Shown here: positions 50,950-63,400 of the stretch, piece by piece | How the letters are laid out: every line of letters begins with the position of its first letter | How positions within the stretch are numbered: the first letter of the stretch is position 1 | NCBI GenBank assembly: GCA_025201845.1 | Contig: MU603952.1 | Coordinates: forward strand, 92,768 to 156,767 | Source: Martensiomyces pterosporus | Lineage: Eukaryota; Kickxellomycota; Kickxellomycetes; Kickxellales; Kickxellaceae | DNA: 64,000 nt | Direction of reading: 5' to 3' | Translations under genes and position numbers: made by a program | Notes under the pieces: model-generated | The model's input: only the letters and a program-made list of their open reading frames with translations | Databases searched by the model: none | Told to the model about the DNA's origin: nothing

Positions 50950-53808
50950 CTATTGCCAGTATCTCGATGTGTCTTCGATCAACGGCTGTGTCTGCGAATG
51001 CTCGTCAGCGCTGTCGGCCTGGTTATGGCCACTGCTGTTGTAGCTGATTCCGCTGCCGATGCTGCCATGGACTGGTTGGCTGGCACCCCTGGCGCTGGCA
51101 AACGGGTTGTCCGAGACATTGATCGCATGCCGCATCGGCGCATTGGCTGGAATGAATGGGTTGCGCTCGGCCTCTGCATCATCAGCATCATCAGCATCAT
51201 CAGAGTCGCCGTCCTTGTCGCTACGAGTGGCCTGGCCTTGCTCATCCTCGCTTGCATTTAACGCCTCCTCATCGGATCCTGATTCTGACTCTGACTCTGA
51301 GACATCTGCACCATCGTCCGATCCAGAATACCCATCCTCTTGCTCGCTGTCCTCGCTAGAGTCAGCATCCGAGTATGAATCCGAATCCGACGAGATCTCG
51401 GCCTGTTGAAAGACCACAGCTGTACGCTGCAGGGTTCTTGGACCATGGGTGAACCGGGGAATATGCGGCTGGGCATGGCTAGAATCGTCATTGGAATTAA
51501 GGAACGTGTCCAGATCCTCGTCATCCGCAGCGCTCTTAGGCGTGGAATACTCAGCGCCCGAATAGTATGGCTGTGCTGTACCGCTGATGCCCGCAATGTT
51601 GATTGCCGATGGTATTCTGGGGCCACCCGCCACAGCAGCACTGCCAAGCTGCCGATTTGTGCTGCCCAGCTTAGGCCCGCGATTGACACCCTTGGGTTTC
51701 TCTGTGGGCCAGTCAGGCAGTGGCGAGTACCCACGCACCGGCCGGTCCAGCGTGAGGGAGAGCGAGGCAACAGTGTACTGCGGCCTGGCAGAGGCTCTAG
51801 TCTGTGCGCCATTACCATTGCTGTCCTTAGCGCCGTCGACAACCGGTGCCTGAGCCTCGCCACCCATCAGCTCACCGGCAATTTCCAAAACATGGGGCAT
51901 CTCAGCCGAATGGTCCTCGTCGCCGCCCAGCGGACACAGTGCACGCAGCATGCGCGCCCGGTCTCTGACCTCAAAGCTCACGTCGTATCTGGCAAGTGTA
52001 AACAAGTACGTGTGCAGATCTCTGAGTACCTCCGCGTTCGCCAGCTCCTCGCTGCCTTTCTCAGCCGCCTGTGCATCAGCCGCCTGTGCATCAGCCACAG
52101 CTTCAGCATTTTTAAACAACACCATTTTAGCGCTCAGCTCCAGGATCTGCATCTTCGCTTGCACGCCCTCTTCCTTGAACGCACGCGCCGCGCCTCGTAG
52201 CACATCCAGCGAATGGAACGTGCCGAACTTTGATGCCAGAAACTCCGCCACCAAGCTAAACACGTAGGCACGGGCCAGGTCAGCCTTGCACTTGTCCAGT
52301 GCACGCACCAAGTAGCACAGGATGTCATACAGAGTGGCCGTCCTCCTTCTGTCCTGCGAGTCCCTGACGGTGCCATCGAGCAAGAGCACCCTGATGGCGC
52401 GCATTGCCTCATTAGCCACCTCAGCACGCGTATCCTCGAGGAGCATCAGCAAGCTCTGGAAGCAATCCATGGCCACCTCCTTGACCTTTTGGGCACACGC
52501 CAAGATGACGCCAACCGCACCAACACTGACATCCACCCTAGCGCTGCGTGCATAGCTCGCCAGCTCGGGAATAAGCGTGTTGGCGGTCTCGCGTGAGGCA
52601 ATATCAGCCATCGCTTGCAGCTTCAGCCGCCGCGTGTAGGGGGGGTCGGAGGCAGCGATGAAGAAGCTGCGCACGTGGGGGTGGAACACATCGGGTTTGC
52701 GGCGCACCACCTGCATGATGTTCGCCAGTGCCACGTACCCGGTCTCCCTGCTCGCCCTCATCAGCCTTACCAAGGGTTTGCCCACGGCATCCAGTTTGTC
52801 GGCGGGCGCCAGATGGTAGTAGGCGGACACAGCGGCCATGACGACGGCGCTGTTACGGCTCTGCAGCAGCGGGTGGATTGATCTCAGCAGCAGCGTGTGA
52901 TCAGGGTCCATTCCTCCTTTGTGCGCCCTGCCTCCATTGCCAGCCACATCGTCGTCGCTGCCCGAGGCATAAAAATCCCTCTCCTCGTGCAAAGTCGCCG
53001 CAGCTGAGGTGTTTTCCGGGCGCAGGAATTGCGTGCGTGCATAGGCAGCCAACAGCTTCACGAGCTCCACCTGTCCCCATTCGTCCAGCTCGGCGAGCAT
53101 CAGGCACCACCTGCGGAATTGCACATGGATGAGGTCGTACTTTGTCGGGCACACTGCCAGAAATGCCTGAATGACTGACCCCACAGCAAGTGGCGAGTTC
53201 TCGTTGAGCATCTTTGCCACGACCTCCACAAGCTCCTCCCTCAGCGACAGATCCAGCCGCACCAGCTTGGGCACCGCCAGCGCTGCCGTTTTCCGCACGT
53301 GCGGGGACTGATCCGCCGCGCACTTGCGGATAGCCAGCATAACAATGGGGCTAATAACTGGCACGCGTATGCTGGACATGACTCTCAGCGCCATCGCACG
53401 AATGACCTGGTTGTGGTCGGCCAAGTCGCGCTGGAAGGTGTTGATTGATAGTAGAGCCAGGTCCTGCTCTTGCTCGGCGTACCGCAGCAGGTAGATGTAC
53501 ACCAGCCGTCTGACCTCCAGGTTTCCCGACGCCACGTTCTTCACCACGTCGGCAAAGTACTCCGAAGCGTCCCTGCCCTTGGCGATGGTTGCCAGGAGCC
53601 GCTTCATGGCTGTGAGCTTCTCCTTGTCCGACGTTGAGCTCAGCTCCTTGCGCACCTGGGCGAGCTTGTATTCGGCATTGTCAAAGAAGCTGCCCGGGGT
53701 GTCCAGCCCGAATTCCAATGCATTTTCGACGATTCCCTCGGAGAACCGCAGCGAGAGCTTGGCAGCATCTTGGGCAAATGCCATTGCTCTGCTCAGATAG
53801 TCCGCCAT
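50950..53808 (-). CDS. APL6: AP-3 adaptor complex beta subunit
   Basis: A single exon coding 952 residues. The N-terminal two-thirds is the adaptin trunk: KRLLATIAKGRDASEYFADV, NLEVRRLVYIYLLRYAEQEQ and DLALLSINTFQRDLADHN are typical of AP-3 beta rather than AP-1 or AP-2 beta. HEAT-like helices run to about residue 650. From about 815 the chain becomes a highly acidic Ser/Asp/Glu hinge, as in AP-3 beta and fungal Apl6. It ends without a recognisable C-terminal ear, so the appendage is short or missing. AP-3 sorts cargo such as alkaline phosphatase and vacuolar SNAREs from the Golgi to the vacuole. The DDADDADD coding stretch is a 9-bp repeat. Confidence 0.93.
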   Translation of the reverse strand: MADYLSRAMAFAQDAAKLSLRFSEGIVENALEFGLDTPGSFFDNAEYKLAQVRKELSSTSDKEKLTAMKRLLATIAKGRDASEYFADVVKNVASGNLEVRRLVYIYLLRYAEQEQDLALLSINTFQRDLADHNQVIRAMALRVMSSIRVPVISPIVMLAIRKCAADQSPHVRKTAALAVPKLVRLDLSLREELVEVVAKMLNENSPLAVGSVIQAFLAVCPTKYDLIHVQFRRWCLMLAELDEWGQVELVKLLAAYARTQFLRPENTSAAATLHEERDFYASGSDDDVAGNGGRAHKGGMDPDHTLLLRSIHPLLQSRNSAVVMAAVSAYYHLAPADKLDAVGKPLVRLMRASRETGYVALANIMQVVRRKPDVFHPHVRSFFIAASDPPYTRRLKLQAMADIASRETANTLIPELASYARSARVDVSVGAVGVILACAQKVKEVAMDCFQSLLMLLEDTRAEVANEAMRAIRVLLLDGTVRDSQDRRRTATLYDILCYLVRALDKCKADLARAYVFSLVAEFLASKFGTFHSLDVLRGAARAFKEEGVQAKMQILELSAKMVLFKNAEAVADAQAADAQAAEKGSEELANAEVLRDLHTYLFTLARYDVSFEVRDRARMLRALCPLGGDEDHSAEMPHVLEIAGELMGGEAQAPVVDGAKDSNGNGAQTRASARPQYTVASLSLTLDRPVRGYSPLPDWPTEKPKGVNRGPKLGSTNRQLGSAAVAGGPRIPSAINIAGISGTAQPYYSGAEYSTPKSAADDEDLDTFLNSNDDSSHAQPHIPRFTHGPRTLQRTAVVFQQAEISSDSDSYSDADSSEDSEQEDGYSGSDDGADVSESESESGSDEEALNASEDEQGQATRSDKDGDSDDADDADDAEAERNPFIPANAPMRHAINVSDNPFASARGASQPVHGSIGSGISYNSSGHNQADSADEHSQTQPLIEDTSRYWQ

Positions 53809-54049
53809 TTTTGCCTTCGTTGCCAGTGCTGAAATTCGCGTGCTGTTTTCCTCTTGAGCAGGCGATTCTACAGGGCAAGATTACAATAATTGCAATAATA
53901 TTAGGAGAGAACGAAAAAGAAGGCCGGAAAAAGGGAGCGAAGGAGAAATGCAAGAGGGGGCGGGGTTTTGCAGATTGCACGGCCTTTCTGCCACCGATCG
54001 CCAAACGGCCCACTCTGGGTGTGACGACTACGTTTTCTCGGCCCAATAT

Positions 54050-54050
<1 letters not shown>

Positions 54051-54083
<33 letters not shown>
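54051..54083. repeat. (AGC)11 microsatellite
   Basis: Eleven perfect AGC units, 240 bp upstream of the AP-3 beta start on the opposite strand. It lies in the 450-bp space between that gene and the end of the allantoicase gene. Confidence 0.95.
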
Positions 54084-54084
<1 letters not shown>

Positions 54085-54260
54085 GTGATGTAAACATGTT
54101 GGTGGTCATCAAGCATTGTTAGAGAGACATGGAAAAGAGAGGTGCGGCAGAAAAGGAAAGCAATGTGGGTGTGTTGTACATAACTAGCGGTTTACATGGA
54201 GTTGAAGTTGGAGTTGGATCTGGGCAGTTTCCCAGCATTCGACAACGCCATGGGGCCAGT

Positions 54261-55762
54261 TCAGTTGGCAGCAGGACGGCCGTTGACACGGATGCGCTTG
54301 ATGCCGCCATCCGGATACATGGTGAACTTGACATGGGTGAAGGCCACATCCCTCGGCCCAGTGGGGTCAAAGTAGTGCTGGGCATCCGCGGTAAGAGGCA
54401 CGCCGCCGATGATCTCGGTCCACTGGGCGTCGTCAGCCGGGATATCCTCGTCGGAAACGGTGCCGTGGAGCGTGACAAGCGGGGGGAAGTTGCCGCAGAA
54501 CTGCTTGGTATCAAACTCGACCTTCTCCACGTATCCGGGGATGCCAAGCTTCAGAATGGCCCAGTCGCTGTGGTTAGGAGTGCGCGAGCGACGGGTCTCC
54601 CATCCATCGCCCATCGTCTTGCCGCGCCCGGGGAGGACGAGGTTGGAGGGCGAGCAGAAGTGCTGGTTGGAGCAAGCGACAGCACGGCCGCCGTTGCCGA
54701 CAAACGCAAGATCGACAAGGCCGTCCGAGTTGGCAATGAGGCTCTGGGGCGAGACCTGGCCGTAGACACGCAGGCGCGCAATACCGCCGTCGGGGTAGTT
54801 GTTGACGCGAAGGTGGGTGTACACCTTGGTGGGGGCCTCGTAGACAAAGTAGTGGTGCGATCCGGGGTTCATGTTGACCTTGGAGACGATCTCCTCGAAC
54901 TGCGCCTTGCCCTCACGCACGTCCCCCTCCGAGGCATTGGCGCCCTCGATGCTGACGACAGGCGCGTGGTTGCCCGTGAAGTGCGACGTGTCAATGTCGA
55001 AGCCGAAGATGGCGCCGGGGTAGCCGAGCTGAATGATGGTCCAGTCGTAGTTCTTGTTGTGGCGGCGGGTCTCCCAGCCGTCCATCCACTTGCCGCGGTC
55101 GGTGAACTCCTCGGGGAGGAAAACGGCCTCCTCGTCCTTCAGCAGGTTGGAGGCCTCGGCGAAGAACTCGTCGCTGAAGGAGATGATCTTCGACCCAAGA
55201 GACACGCTGGCGAGGTCTATGCAACAAACACGCAAACGAGAAAACTGGCGAACAACATTAGCAAGAAAGCAGAAGCTCACGTGCGTGCTATCTCTGGCAG
55301 ATCGGCACCAGCGGGGGGAGGGGAGTTTGGGAGGGCAGCGGGGAGAAGGCGGATGTGATTCACACATGCTCACTCGCAGGTGCTGTCAGGCGCACTACTC
55401 TCCCCGCTCTTTTACAGCTCATGCATGCAGTGCCTTGTGGAGGAATGAGCTGGAGCAGGTCGTGCATTATCGGCTACAGATCCGGCAAGCGGAGGAGCAA
55501 AGACACCCCTGCCCCTGCGTATATTTGCGCCACGATCAATCGGCACAAGACTAGAAATGTGTCCACACGCCAGCCATGGGCGTAGATGTGGTGCTGATAA
55601 GGAGAGTAAGAGGCAGGGTGCAGGGCAGGGCAGGGCAGGGCAGGGAGGAGCTGGACAATGGGCAGGGGAGATGGCGGAGTGATACGCACTAGACTTTGCC
55701 TTGAGGGCGGCAACCTCAGCGGAATCGGCCTGGACAGAGCGGAAGGCAGGAGCAGCAGACAT
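54261..55762 (-). CDS. DAL2: allantoicase
   Basis: Two exons, 55762-55690 and 55216-54261, joined in phase 1 by a GTGCGT donor and a TAG acceptor, 342 residues, almost the 343 of yeast Dal2. Two homologous allantoicase domains are visible. The first has IISFSDEFFAEASNLL, WMDGWETRRHNKNYDWTII and NNYPDGGIARLRVYG; the second has GDGWETRRSRTPNHSDWAIL and TMYPDGGIKRIRVNG. Allantoicase hydrolyses allantoate to ureidoglycolate and urea in purine catabolism, usually under nitrogen control. The first intron contains a (CAGGG)5 repeat. The junction residue is Asn in the SNLASVSLGSKI segment, which matches the family. I saw no GATA-type motif cluster that would show nitrogen regulation. Confidence 0.93.
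55621..55645. repeat. (CAGGG)5 tandem repeat in allantoicase intron
   Basis: Five perfect copies of CAGGG within the first intron of the allantoicase gene. Confidence 0.85.
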
Positions 55763-57406
55763 GATTTCTGTTTTGCGTGGTGATGGCAATTGCAATTCTT
55801 GCGTGCAGCAGACGAGCGAGGCAGGAGGATACAAAAAGAAGCGCTTGTGTGTGGTATGAAGAACCTACTCTCACCGCAAACAGGCGCCCAGACGCCGTGC
55901 CTTTTATAACCCGCAGAGGAGCAGAGTGGGTGACCAGCCCATGCCCCATTTGGCACGGCGTAGCCTAAAGCGCCTTTTGCTGCGCTTCCATTCTCCGTGA
56001 TAAACAGCGCGCACATTTATTTCTTTAGTGCGATGCACTTTGTTTCATGTGGTTGGGCAACCTGCTAAAGCAGCCCAGGAGAAGGCTGGCGATGCCAGAG
56101 CCCTGCTGGGGCTTGCCTGGCCCAATGGCGCTGTGCACCCGCATTTTCGTGTGAGCCTGTAAAAACAATTGCCGACGCCCTTCGTGGAGAATCATTCTGC
56201 CCTTCCTCGCGGGTGTGCGCACCAGTCTGCCGTATCGCGACAGATCTAGGGCGGAGCAGTCCACGCGAGCAAGAGAGTAGCAACCTCTTTCTCAATGCCC
56301 GATTCCGCCACGGCGCTGGTCACTCCTAACTCTTCGGATCCGTGCCACTGGGCCATGCAAGCCAGGGCAGACGAGCGCAACAAATCCACTTGGGATATCT
56401 GCAATTTTGGAGTGTAGAAAGTATACTCTCAGAGCCGCCCGCCATGGCCCGTTTCTAGCTCCGTCGAGCCCGCCACTCGCCATCTACAACAGGCTGCTTG
56501 GGCACCAGCCTCCCCTCTGGCCATGCAGCTGTGCAGCCAAAAAAAACAATAATTCGCGCGCTCTCTGCACTGTGGGCAAGGCGAAATAGCCAGGGTGCCA
56601 AATGCAGGCAAGGCGCGAGAGCAAGGGGAGCCCGCATCATATGCACCGGGCGAAGCGCAGGGGAGACGAGGCTGCGACGATGTCTGTGGCAAGGGGGCCA
56701 GCGCAGGAAAGAGCGCCTGTGACATGTACGATTGACAGCAAAAAAACGGCAATTCAAATAAATTCCCCGCACTTGCCAAACGCTACATGTGCATCCATTG
56801 CTTGATTCAGCTGCACCAGACACCAGGCAATGGGGCTCTACGCAATTCGAGCAGACCCAGCATCTTTGTCTGTAAACGCAGGTGCCTAGCTTGGCGTTAT
56901 AGCAGAGGAAGCAGAGTGCTCCCGCAGCTGCATCAGCGGCGACAGCGCCTTCGGTGTTTAATCGTCCATATCAGCGCCACGGGGTTTCTGTTTACCCACC
57001 CAGGCATACGCATCTCGCGACTTCTTTTCTCGATACGCTGGAAATCGCCAACGCCTTTTCAGGCAGCCATGACGCGGAAAGGCCGCTGAGCATGGGCCAT
57101 CTCCTCTTGGTCTGCAAGGAACGCAGCTCGCTCCTCGCCCTGTACCCGTGTAAACGCGTGTGCAAAATCCCCGCTGACCACCCAGCAGCAAGGCAGTGCA
57201 AATCTAGGCTGTCACTTGCCTTTAATTGAGGTCACAGCAGCTGCCCTGTGCTCATATTCCAGCCTTCCTGTGCCAGGTGATGGTGCTGCTGGCCAGGTGC
57301 CATCCAAACTGGAGTGTAGGAAGTATATAAAAAATAAACAAACTGTAGCAAGCCGGGGCAATAAAGTACGGAAAAAGGTGGAAAACAATACACGCAAATG
57401 TTGGTC
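55763..57406. other. 1.6-kb intergenic region
   Basis: Lies between the 5' end of the allantoicase gene and the 3' end of the Bud4-like gene, both on the minus strand. It has only short ORFs on both strands, no tRNA-like pattern and no repeats. No gene supported. Confidence 0.5.
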
Positions 57407-60400
57407 TTAGCAAACAGCCTGAGCGTAATGGCGAGGCGATGCCTGCTGGTGCTGGTGCTGGTGCTGATACTGTTGCTGGGGCTGCTGATACTGGTGCTGG
57501 GCATCCACGCTATCAAGAGACGACTGGGACGACATCGATCCTGCCTCGATCCTCTCCGACACGTCCGCATGCAGGAGCTTGATGAGCCACGACGGTATCT
57601 TGGGGATATTGCCAATGACCCGCTTGATCATATCCACCCACACGCGCTTCTCCTCCTCCGTCTCCGCGTAGAACTCGATAAACCCTCCTTCGCCAAACTC
57701 AATGCTGAAGCTGTGCTGCATGCCGCTGTCAATTCCGCCCTCGGGATGGATGCTAACAATGCCCGAGTCCGTATATGACGACGACGACTGCCGGGCGCCG
57801 GAGTCATTGGTGCTACGCGACACGTCCGATTCGCCACGCATGCGCTGAGCATTCTGCTCCTTCTGCACACTCGTGCGGCGAATCGACGACCGCTGCAGGA
57901 TGGGGTCGGCAATGTCCACCGACTCCGCCGGCTCCGAGTCCGACGCATACTCGTGCCCAGGCACATGCGGACGGAAGTGCCTGCTCGCGCCAGCAGAAGC
58001 GCCATCGCGCGACGAGTGGTCCGAGTTGTTGCGCTTATGTGTGTGGCGCCTCCTCATGCGCATCGACCTCAGCAGCTCTGGGTTTCCAAACCCAACCGCT
58101 GCCGCCGCCACCCGCTTAGCTCTCTCCGCCTGGTGGTCGATGATCCGAGTAGCGTCGTTAAGGTCGATAAAGCACCTTGGCTCCCTGGTGTCCTCGTGGT
58201 ACGCGAAGAGGAACCCGCCAATGAGTCTAAAGTACCTTCTGCGCCAGAACCTCGTGTCTCCGCCACGCTGGCTGAGGAACCCCGAGGTCAGCGTGCGGTT
58301 GTGGAAGCTGCAGATCTCCATCGCCATCTCGCACTCCGACAGCGTCTTTGGCAGCTCCTCCTCGCGGAACAGCGGGCACTCCGGGATGAAGAACAGCTGT
58401 AGCTGCAAGCGAGCGCCCTTGCGGCTCTCCCACACATTCTCCACGTCCCAGGAGTCCACCAGCCCGCGCAAAAAGACCTCCTCAATCATCTCGCCCACAT
58501 GCACAACGGCCACTCCGCGCGTCTCCTCCTTGAACTTGGCCTGCACCAGGCCCTTCTTCGACGACAGCTCCTCAAGCAGGTCGCCCCCAGGCTCATAGAA
58601 CACGCTGGAGGGCGCCTGCGTAGCATTCAGGGATCTGGGGTCGTACGCATTGTTGGCGTGCCGGCCGCTGCTCTGGTCTGCCGCGTATCCGCCGGCCGCG
58701 CTACCGATGTAGGCACTCGACACACGCTCAGGGAACTCCGAGCTGAACGGCCTGTCGCTCGCTGCACCCGACGCCCTCTTCGTAGCGCCACTACGACGCG
58801 CGCCAGGCAGCCTGGGCGACTGTGTCTCCGAAAAATCAAACACGCTGTCCGATGCACGCGCGCAGTTCCACTTGTTGTTGCGCGACCTCGTGTTGCGCCG
58901 AATAAGCTTCTTGAACAGCGGTGGCATACATCCTGGATCAGCCATGCGACGGCCGGCATAGTTGCTGCCACCACGGCCATTGGCATAGATGATGGCATCG
59001 CTCCTGAACCGCATCCACATGGTGACCGACACGTTGGGGTCCGTCAGGATGCGGAACTCCTGGTTGATCAACGACGAGGCGGCACCGCCAACAGACACAG
59101 GCGTCGTGGCCAGGGTATCGACTCCGTTGCGGATCACAAAGTACACCGAGTCCGTCTTGTCCTCAAGCTCCTCGATGCTCAGGATCTTCATATAAAGATA
59201 CCCAGACTTGGTCGAGGCCTCCGGGGGCTTGAAAAAGGGCCCCGCAGGCACGCCATTCAGCTGCGACACGTACTGCGGGATCATCGACGGCCGCACAGTG
59301 CCCGCCTGAGGCCCGTACGAGAACCGCCCCGCAGAGTGCTCGCGCACATCCCCATGCACGTTACGCTTGACCTTGACATCCAAGTCCTCAAACTCCTCCA
59401 TCATGCGCTCAGAGAACGACTTGGCGCGCGTGCGCAAAACGAGCTTTCTACGTGCAGTCTGCCGGCCCCCTGGCGTAAGCGCTGCCTTCCTTTCGTCGGC
59501 ATAGCGCTGAGGGTCGGCAGTCTGGAACTCCTGCGAAATTGGCGAAAAAAACGCCTCGTCAAGCTCGCCGTACGCACGCATAGTGTCTCTTCCGAGGCTG
59601 GCATCGCTGGAATTGGCGCTGCCCCCCTCAGGAGACCCCACATTAGAAGTCGGGAGCTCCAGGTCGTCAAGGAACGACTTGCGCCTGGTGTCGCTGCTGC
59701 CGGCACCAGCCTCTTCGGCGACGCCAGCACTGCTCTCTGGGACGTCCCCTGCGAAGGCGGGGCCGTCAGGCACAGCAAACAGGCTCGCGACATCCGACTG
59801 GCGAGCTCTTTTGGACAGCGGCTTGATGGTGCCACGGCCGGCGCTTCCTCCGTCGCTCGACGCCTCCCCCATTGTCTCGTCAAACTCGCTCTGCAGCCTG
59901 GTGGAGGAAATTGACGGCGACTCCAGCGCGCGCTTCAGCTCTGGGTGCTCCGTAACGCGGGGCTCAGCTGTCCTTGTCATCAGCAGCCGCTCCTGCTCCT
60001 TCTCCAGCCACCTCAGCGACTCTGGCGGGAGCGGCTCGTAGTAGTTATTGGGCATGGTGAGCAGCGGGGAGATCATCTCCGTCGCCTTGGGAGGCGGCAG
60101 CGCAATGCCCTTCTTTGCTGCGTCTTTCTCCTGGCGCCGCCTCTCGCGCCGCTCGTCGCGATCCTGCTGAATAAGGAATCCGATGGGCACATAGCCCTCA
60201 AAGTCCTGCGACTCCAAGAACAGGCGCATGTCTATGGGCTCCTCCTCCTCGGACAAGTCGTTCTCGATCTCCTCGATAGTGGTGACAGGCGGCTCCGTGC
60301 GTCTAACTGTGGGGGTGATCTGCTGCATCTCGGGAGCCCCGTGTGCAGGCGCTTTTCCCTTACGATCCGCCCCATCTTTCTTATCCCCGTCTCCATCTTC

Positions 60401-63400
60401 CCTGTGAACGCTGGAGAGCGAGGTCTGCGCCCTTGGCTTGTAAGGGCTCGTGCGGCTGCCAGATGCCTGTGAAAGTGCTGCTATTTGCTCTCGGCTTGGC
60501 CGAGGCAAGTTGGCTCGGCCCTCGCTGTCGCCTGTGCTGCCCCCAGCATCTTCGCAGTCCATAGGCTGCATGTACATGACCCTGCTGGCAGACGAGCTGG
60601 GGCGACCAGAGTTGAACACGTCGCTGCGATCAAAGCTGCTGCGGCTGGCCATGGTGCTGTTCTCCTCAGACGTATAGCCAAACACAACGCTGGGGTCAAA
60701 AGTGTGCGACGCTGCATCGTCGTCTGCAGCTGCTGCAGCAGACAAGGCAGGCACTCCAGCGCTGGAAAAAGGAACAGGAATGCTGGAAGTGGGTGTGCCC
60801 GCCGAAGCAGCACGAGCGTCATCTCTCCAGTAGCTGTGAGGATGAAGCGCCTCATCGGAAGGCATTTGGGCCGGCGAGGCATCGCCAGCCAATCCAGCAT
60901 TACCAGAAGCTCGCATATCGTCGCTGTAGCCCAGTGCGCCGGTATGGGCGAGGCCACCGCGTAGTCCCTTGGGCGGCGAAGAAGCCTGCCGCCGCTCCTG
61001 CATCTCGATCTGTTGGCCAGCAACAGGAGAGCCAGGCGATTGCTGCACTGATGGCGCACCTTCGGCTACAGGAGAATCCGCCACGACGCCAGGCATAGGC
61101 TCAGGTTGCCTCTGCGCATTGCTGGTGACAACGCTAGGGTTCCTGCTCTCCTCCTCCTCCTCCATAACCGTCGACAGGCCGAACACCGCCTGAGGGCTGA
61201 CGCGCGGACGCATTGGCATGATCGTGTGAAACCCCTCACTTAGTGGATCCTCCTCGTCGCCCGACGGAGCCTGGACATCCGCTGCAGATGCGGTTGGCGA
61301 ATACTGCTCTTCTTCGGCAAGCTCGTCATCGCTCACCGTGCGAAATCCAAGATCAAGGTCGCTCTCGGTGGTGCTCACAGTCGATGGGGGAAACGGGGCA
61401 GCAACAGGCTGCGACTCCTGGCCAGAGGACACCATACTCAGTCCGGACTCCACCGACATGCGCTTCAGCTGATTGTCGAGTTTCCTCTGGTTCATATTGT
61501 ACTGGGCCAGCAGGCCAACGGTGGTGTTCTCGGGCACGCTATCTGGGCCATTCGAGTCCGGTGTACTCGACACCTCAAACGACGACAGGAAATTCAGCGA
61601 GTCATCCCCCGACCCAGAGTTTCCCTTCGACTGATAGCTACTGCTGCCGCTGCCACTCCTGGAGACATCCACGATGTCCTCCAGAACCTCAGTCACAGGC
61701 TCCAGCCGCTCATCCGACCGCGACTCCACGGAACGGACGTCGCCGCTCACAGGCGGCGCAATGTTGCTGCTGCTGCTACCCCTATCGCGGCCCACCAAGG
61801 ACGATGTGTTTGCTTCCAAGGAAGTCGCCAGATTGTGCGCAATAACACCCGTGATCAATCCGGCGGGGTGAAGAGCAGATGAGCTCGCCTTCTGCAGGTC
61901 GTCCAAGTTGAGCTCATCGCCACTGTGCGAGGTCAGCGGCTCGTCATCAGCGCTTACTCTGTGGCCGTGCTCTTCACCCAATAGCCGAAAAAAACGGCTT
62001 GTGCTGCTCTCCACTACAAGGGACATGGGTCGTCTTGGGTCGTTGCGAAACCTACCGCCGTATTCGACGCCTGCAAGTCCCTTGAGGCCACCGCTATCTG
62101 GCTGCTCAAACTGTGCCCTGGTCCGCTGCATCTGCGTGGACGGAATGCTCGGCCGTGACGAAGGCGACGAGATGTTGGGGTCGCTGGATGCGAAGAGCGC
62201 CTTGCGGGTCTTGACCAGTCCGCTGTTAGAGATCTTCTCCAAGGTGCCGCTCTTGCGCCTGGCTGCAAGCTCCTTGAACTGACGCTTCCTCTCCGCCTGC
62301 GCTTCTTCGCGGCTCAGGGGCACTGGCCGGTGCGACTCATGGTTTGCTGCATCCAGGTTCTTGGAGCCGTTTTCCTTCGAGTCTGACGACGAGAAGATGG
62401 ACGAGCCCAGCCTGTCACCGGATCCACCAGAGCTATAAAGAGCAGTGCACGAGTCGCTGGCGGCATATGCAGCCAGCCCGTGGCTTGTGCTCAGGCTGCT
62501 GTTGTGGCTGCTGGATGTGCTGCCGCTCGCATCGCTGCCTCGCCTCCCGGTGGCAGATGGGCCTTGTCTAGGGCTAGGCTCATCCCCGTCCTGGCCATCG
62601 CCATTGCCACTCCCACTAGCGCCAGCACCGCCAGATGGGGCGCTGTTGTCATGGGGAGGCGGTGGCGGTGGCGGCGGGTCCGAGGTGCCGTCGGATCCAC
62701 GGCCAGCATTACTGCCCGCGTGGGGGGGAACCTGCTCCTGGCCATTCCTGCTGTGTGAACTAGACATACTAGTCGACCGCGTAACAGGCATCCTAATGTC
62801 GGGTCTGTGGCTGTCGACAGGTGCAGACAGAAGGCCAAGCGAGCCCTTGTCCGCCGATCCGTCATCAAACCCGTACACGGTGTTTGCACGAGCTGGAATA
62901 GAGATCAAGGATGGGCCTGCTGTAGCCTGGCGCTCAAAGTTCTGCGACAAAGCAGCAACGCGTCCGATGCGCGCACTGTTTGCGCCGGATAGAGCAGCGA
63001 CCGTGATAGTGCTGCTCGAGTCGCCAGCGCCAGCAGGAAGAAGCGATGGTGGCGGGCGCGCCCCAGGCGGCGTGCTCATTGCACGCGTTCTGTTGAGCTT
63101 TAGGTTCAGCTGGCGAGCGGGGCTAGGAGGCGCTGCCGACTGCTCAGTGCCGCTGCCCTTGACAAGGCGGGCAGGAGACAGCGAGACAAGGCCACGGTTC
63201 TTCAGGTTGGCCAGCGACGGAGAGACCTTGCGCTGCGGAGTCGTTGGCGCAGCAGGCTGGTGCGAAAGGCCAAACGAGTTCAGCGTGTTTGCGCGAATGC
63301 GGCCGTTGATCGACGCACCACTGACAGCCAAAGCCTCGCGCGCATGGTTGGATGCCGATGAGCGGGGGCGGACGTCGTGCTCCTGTGCACGCTCAATGTC

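Noticed and set aside
54129..55358. 409-codon open frame opposite the allantoicase gene
   Set aside because: Antisense of a well-supported allantoicase exon; the product is Gly/Val/Ala-rich and unlike any family.
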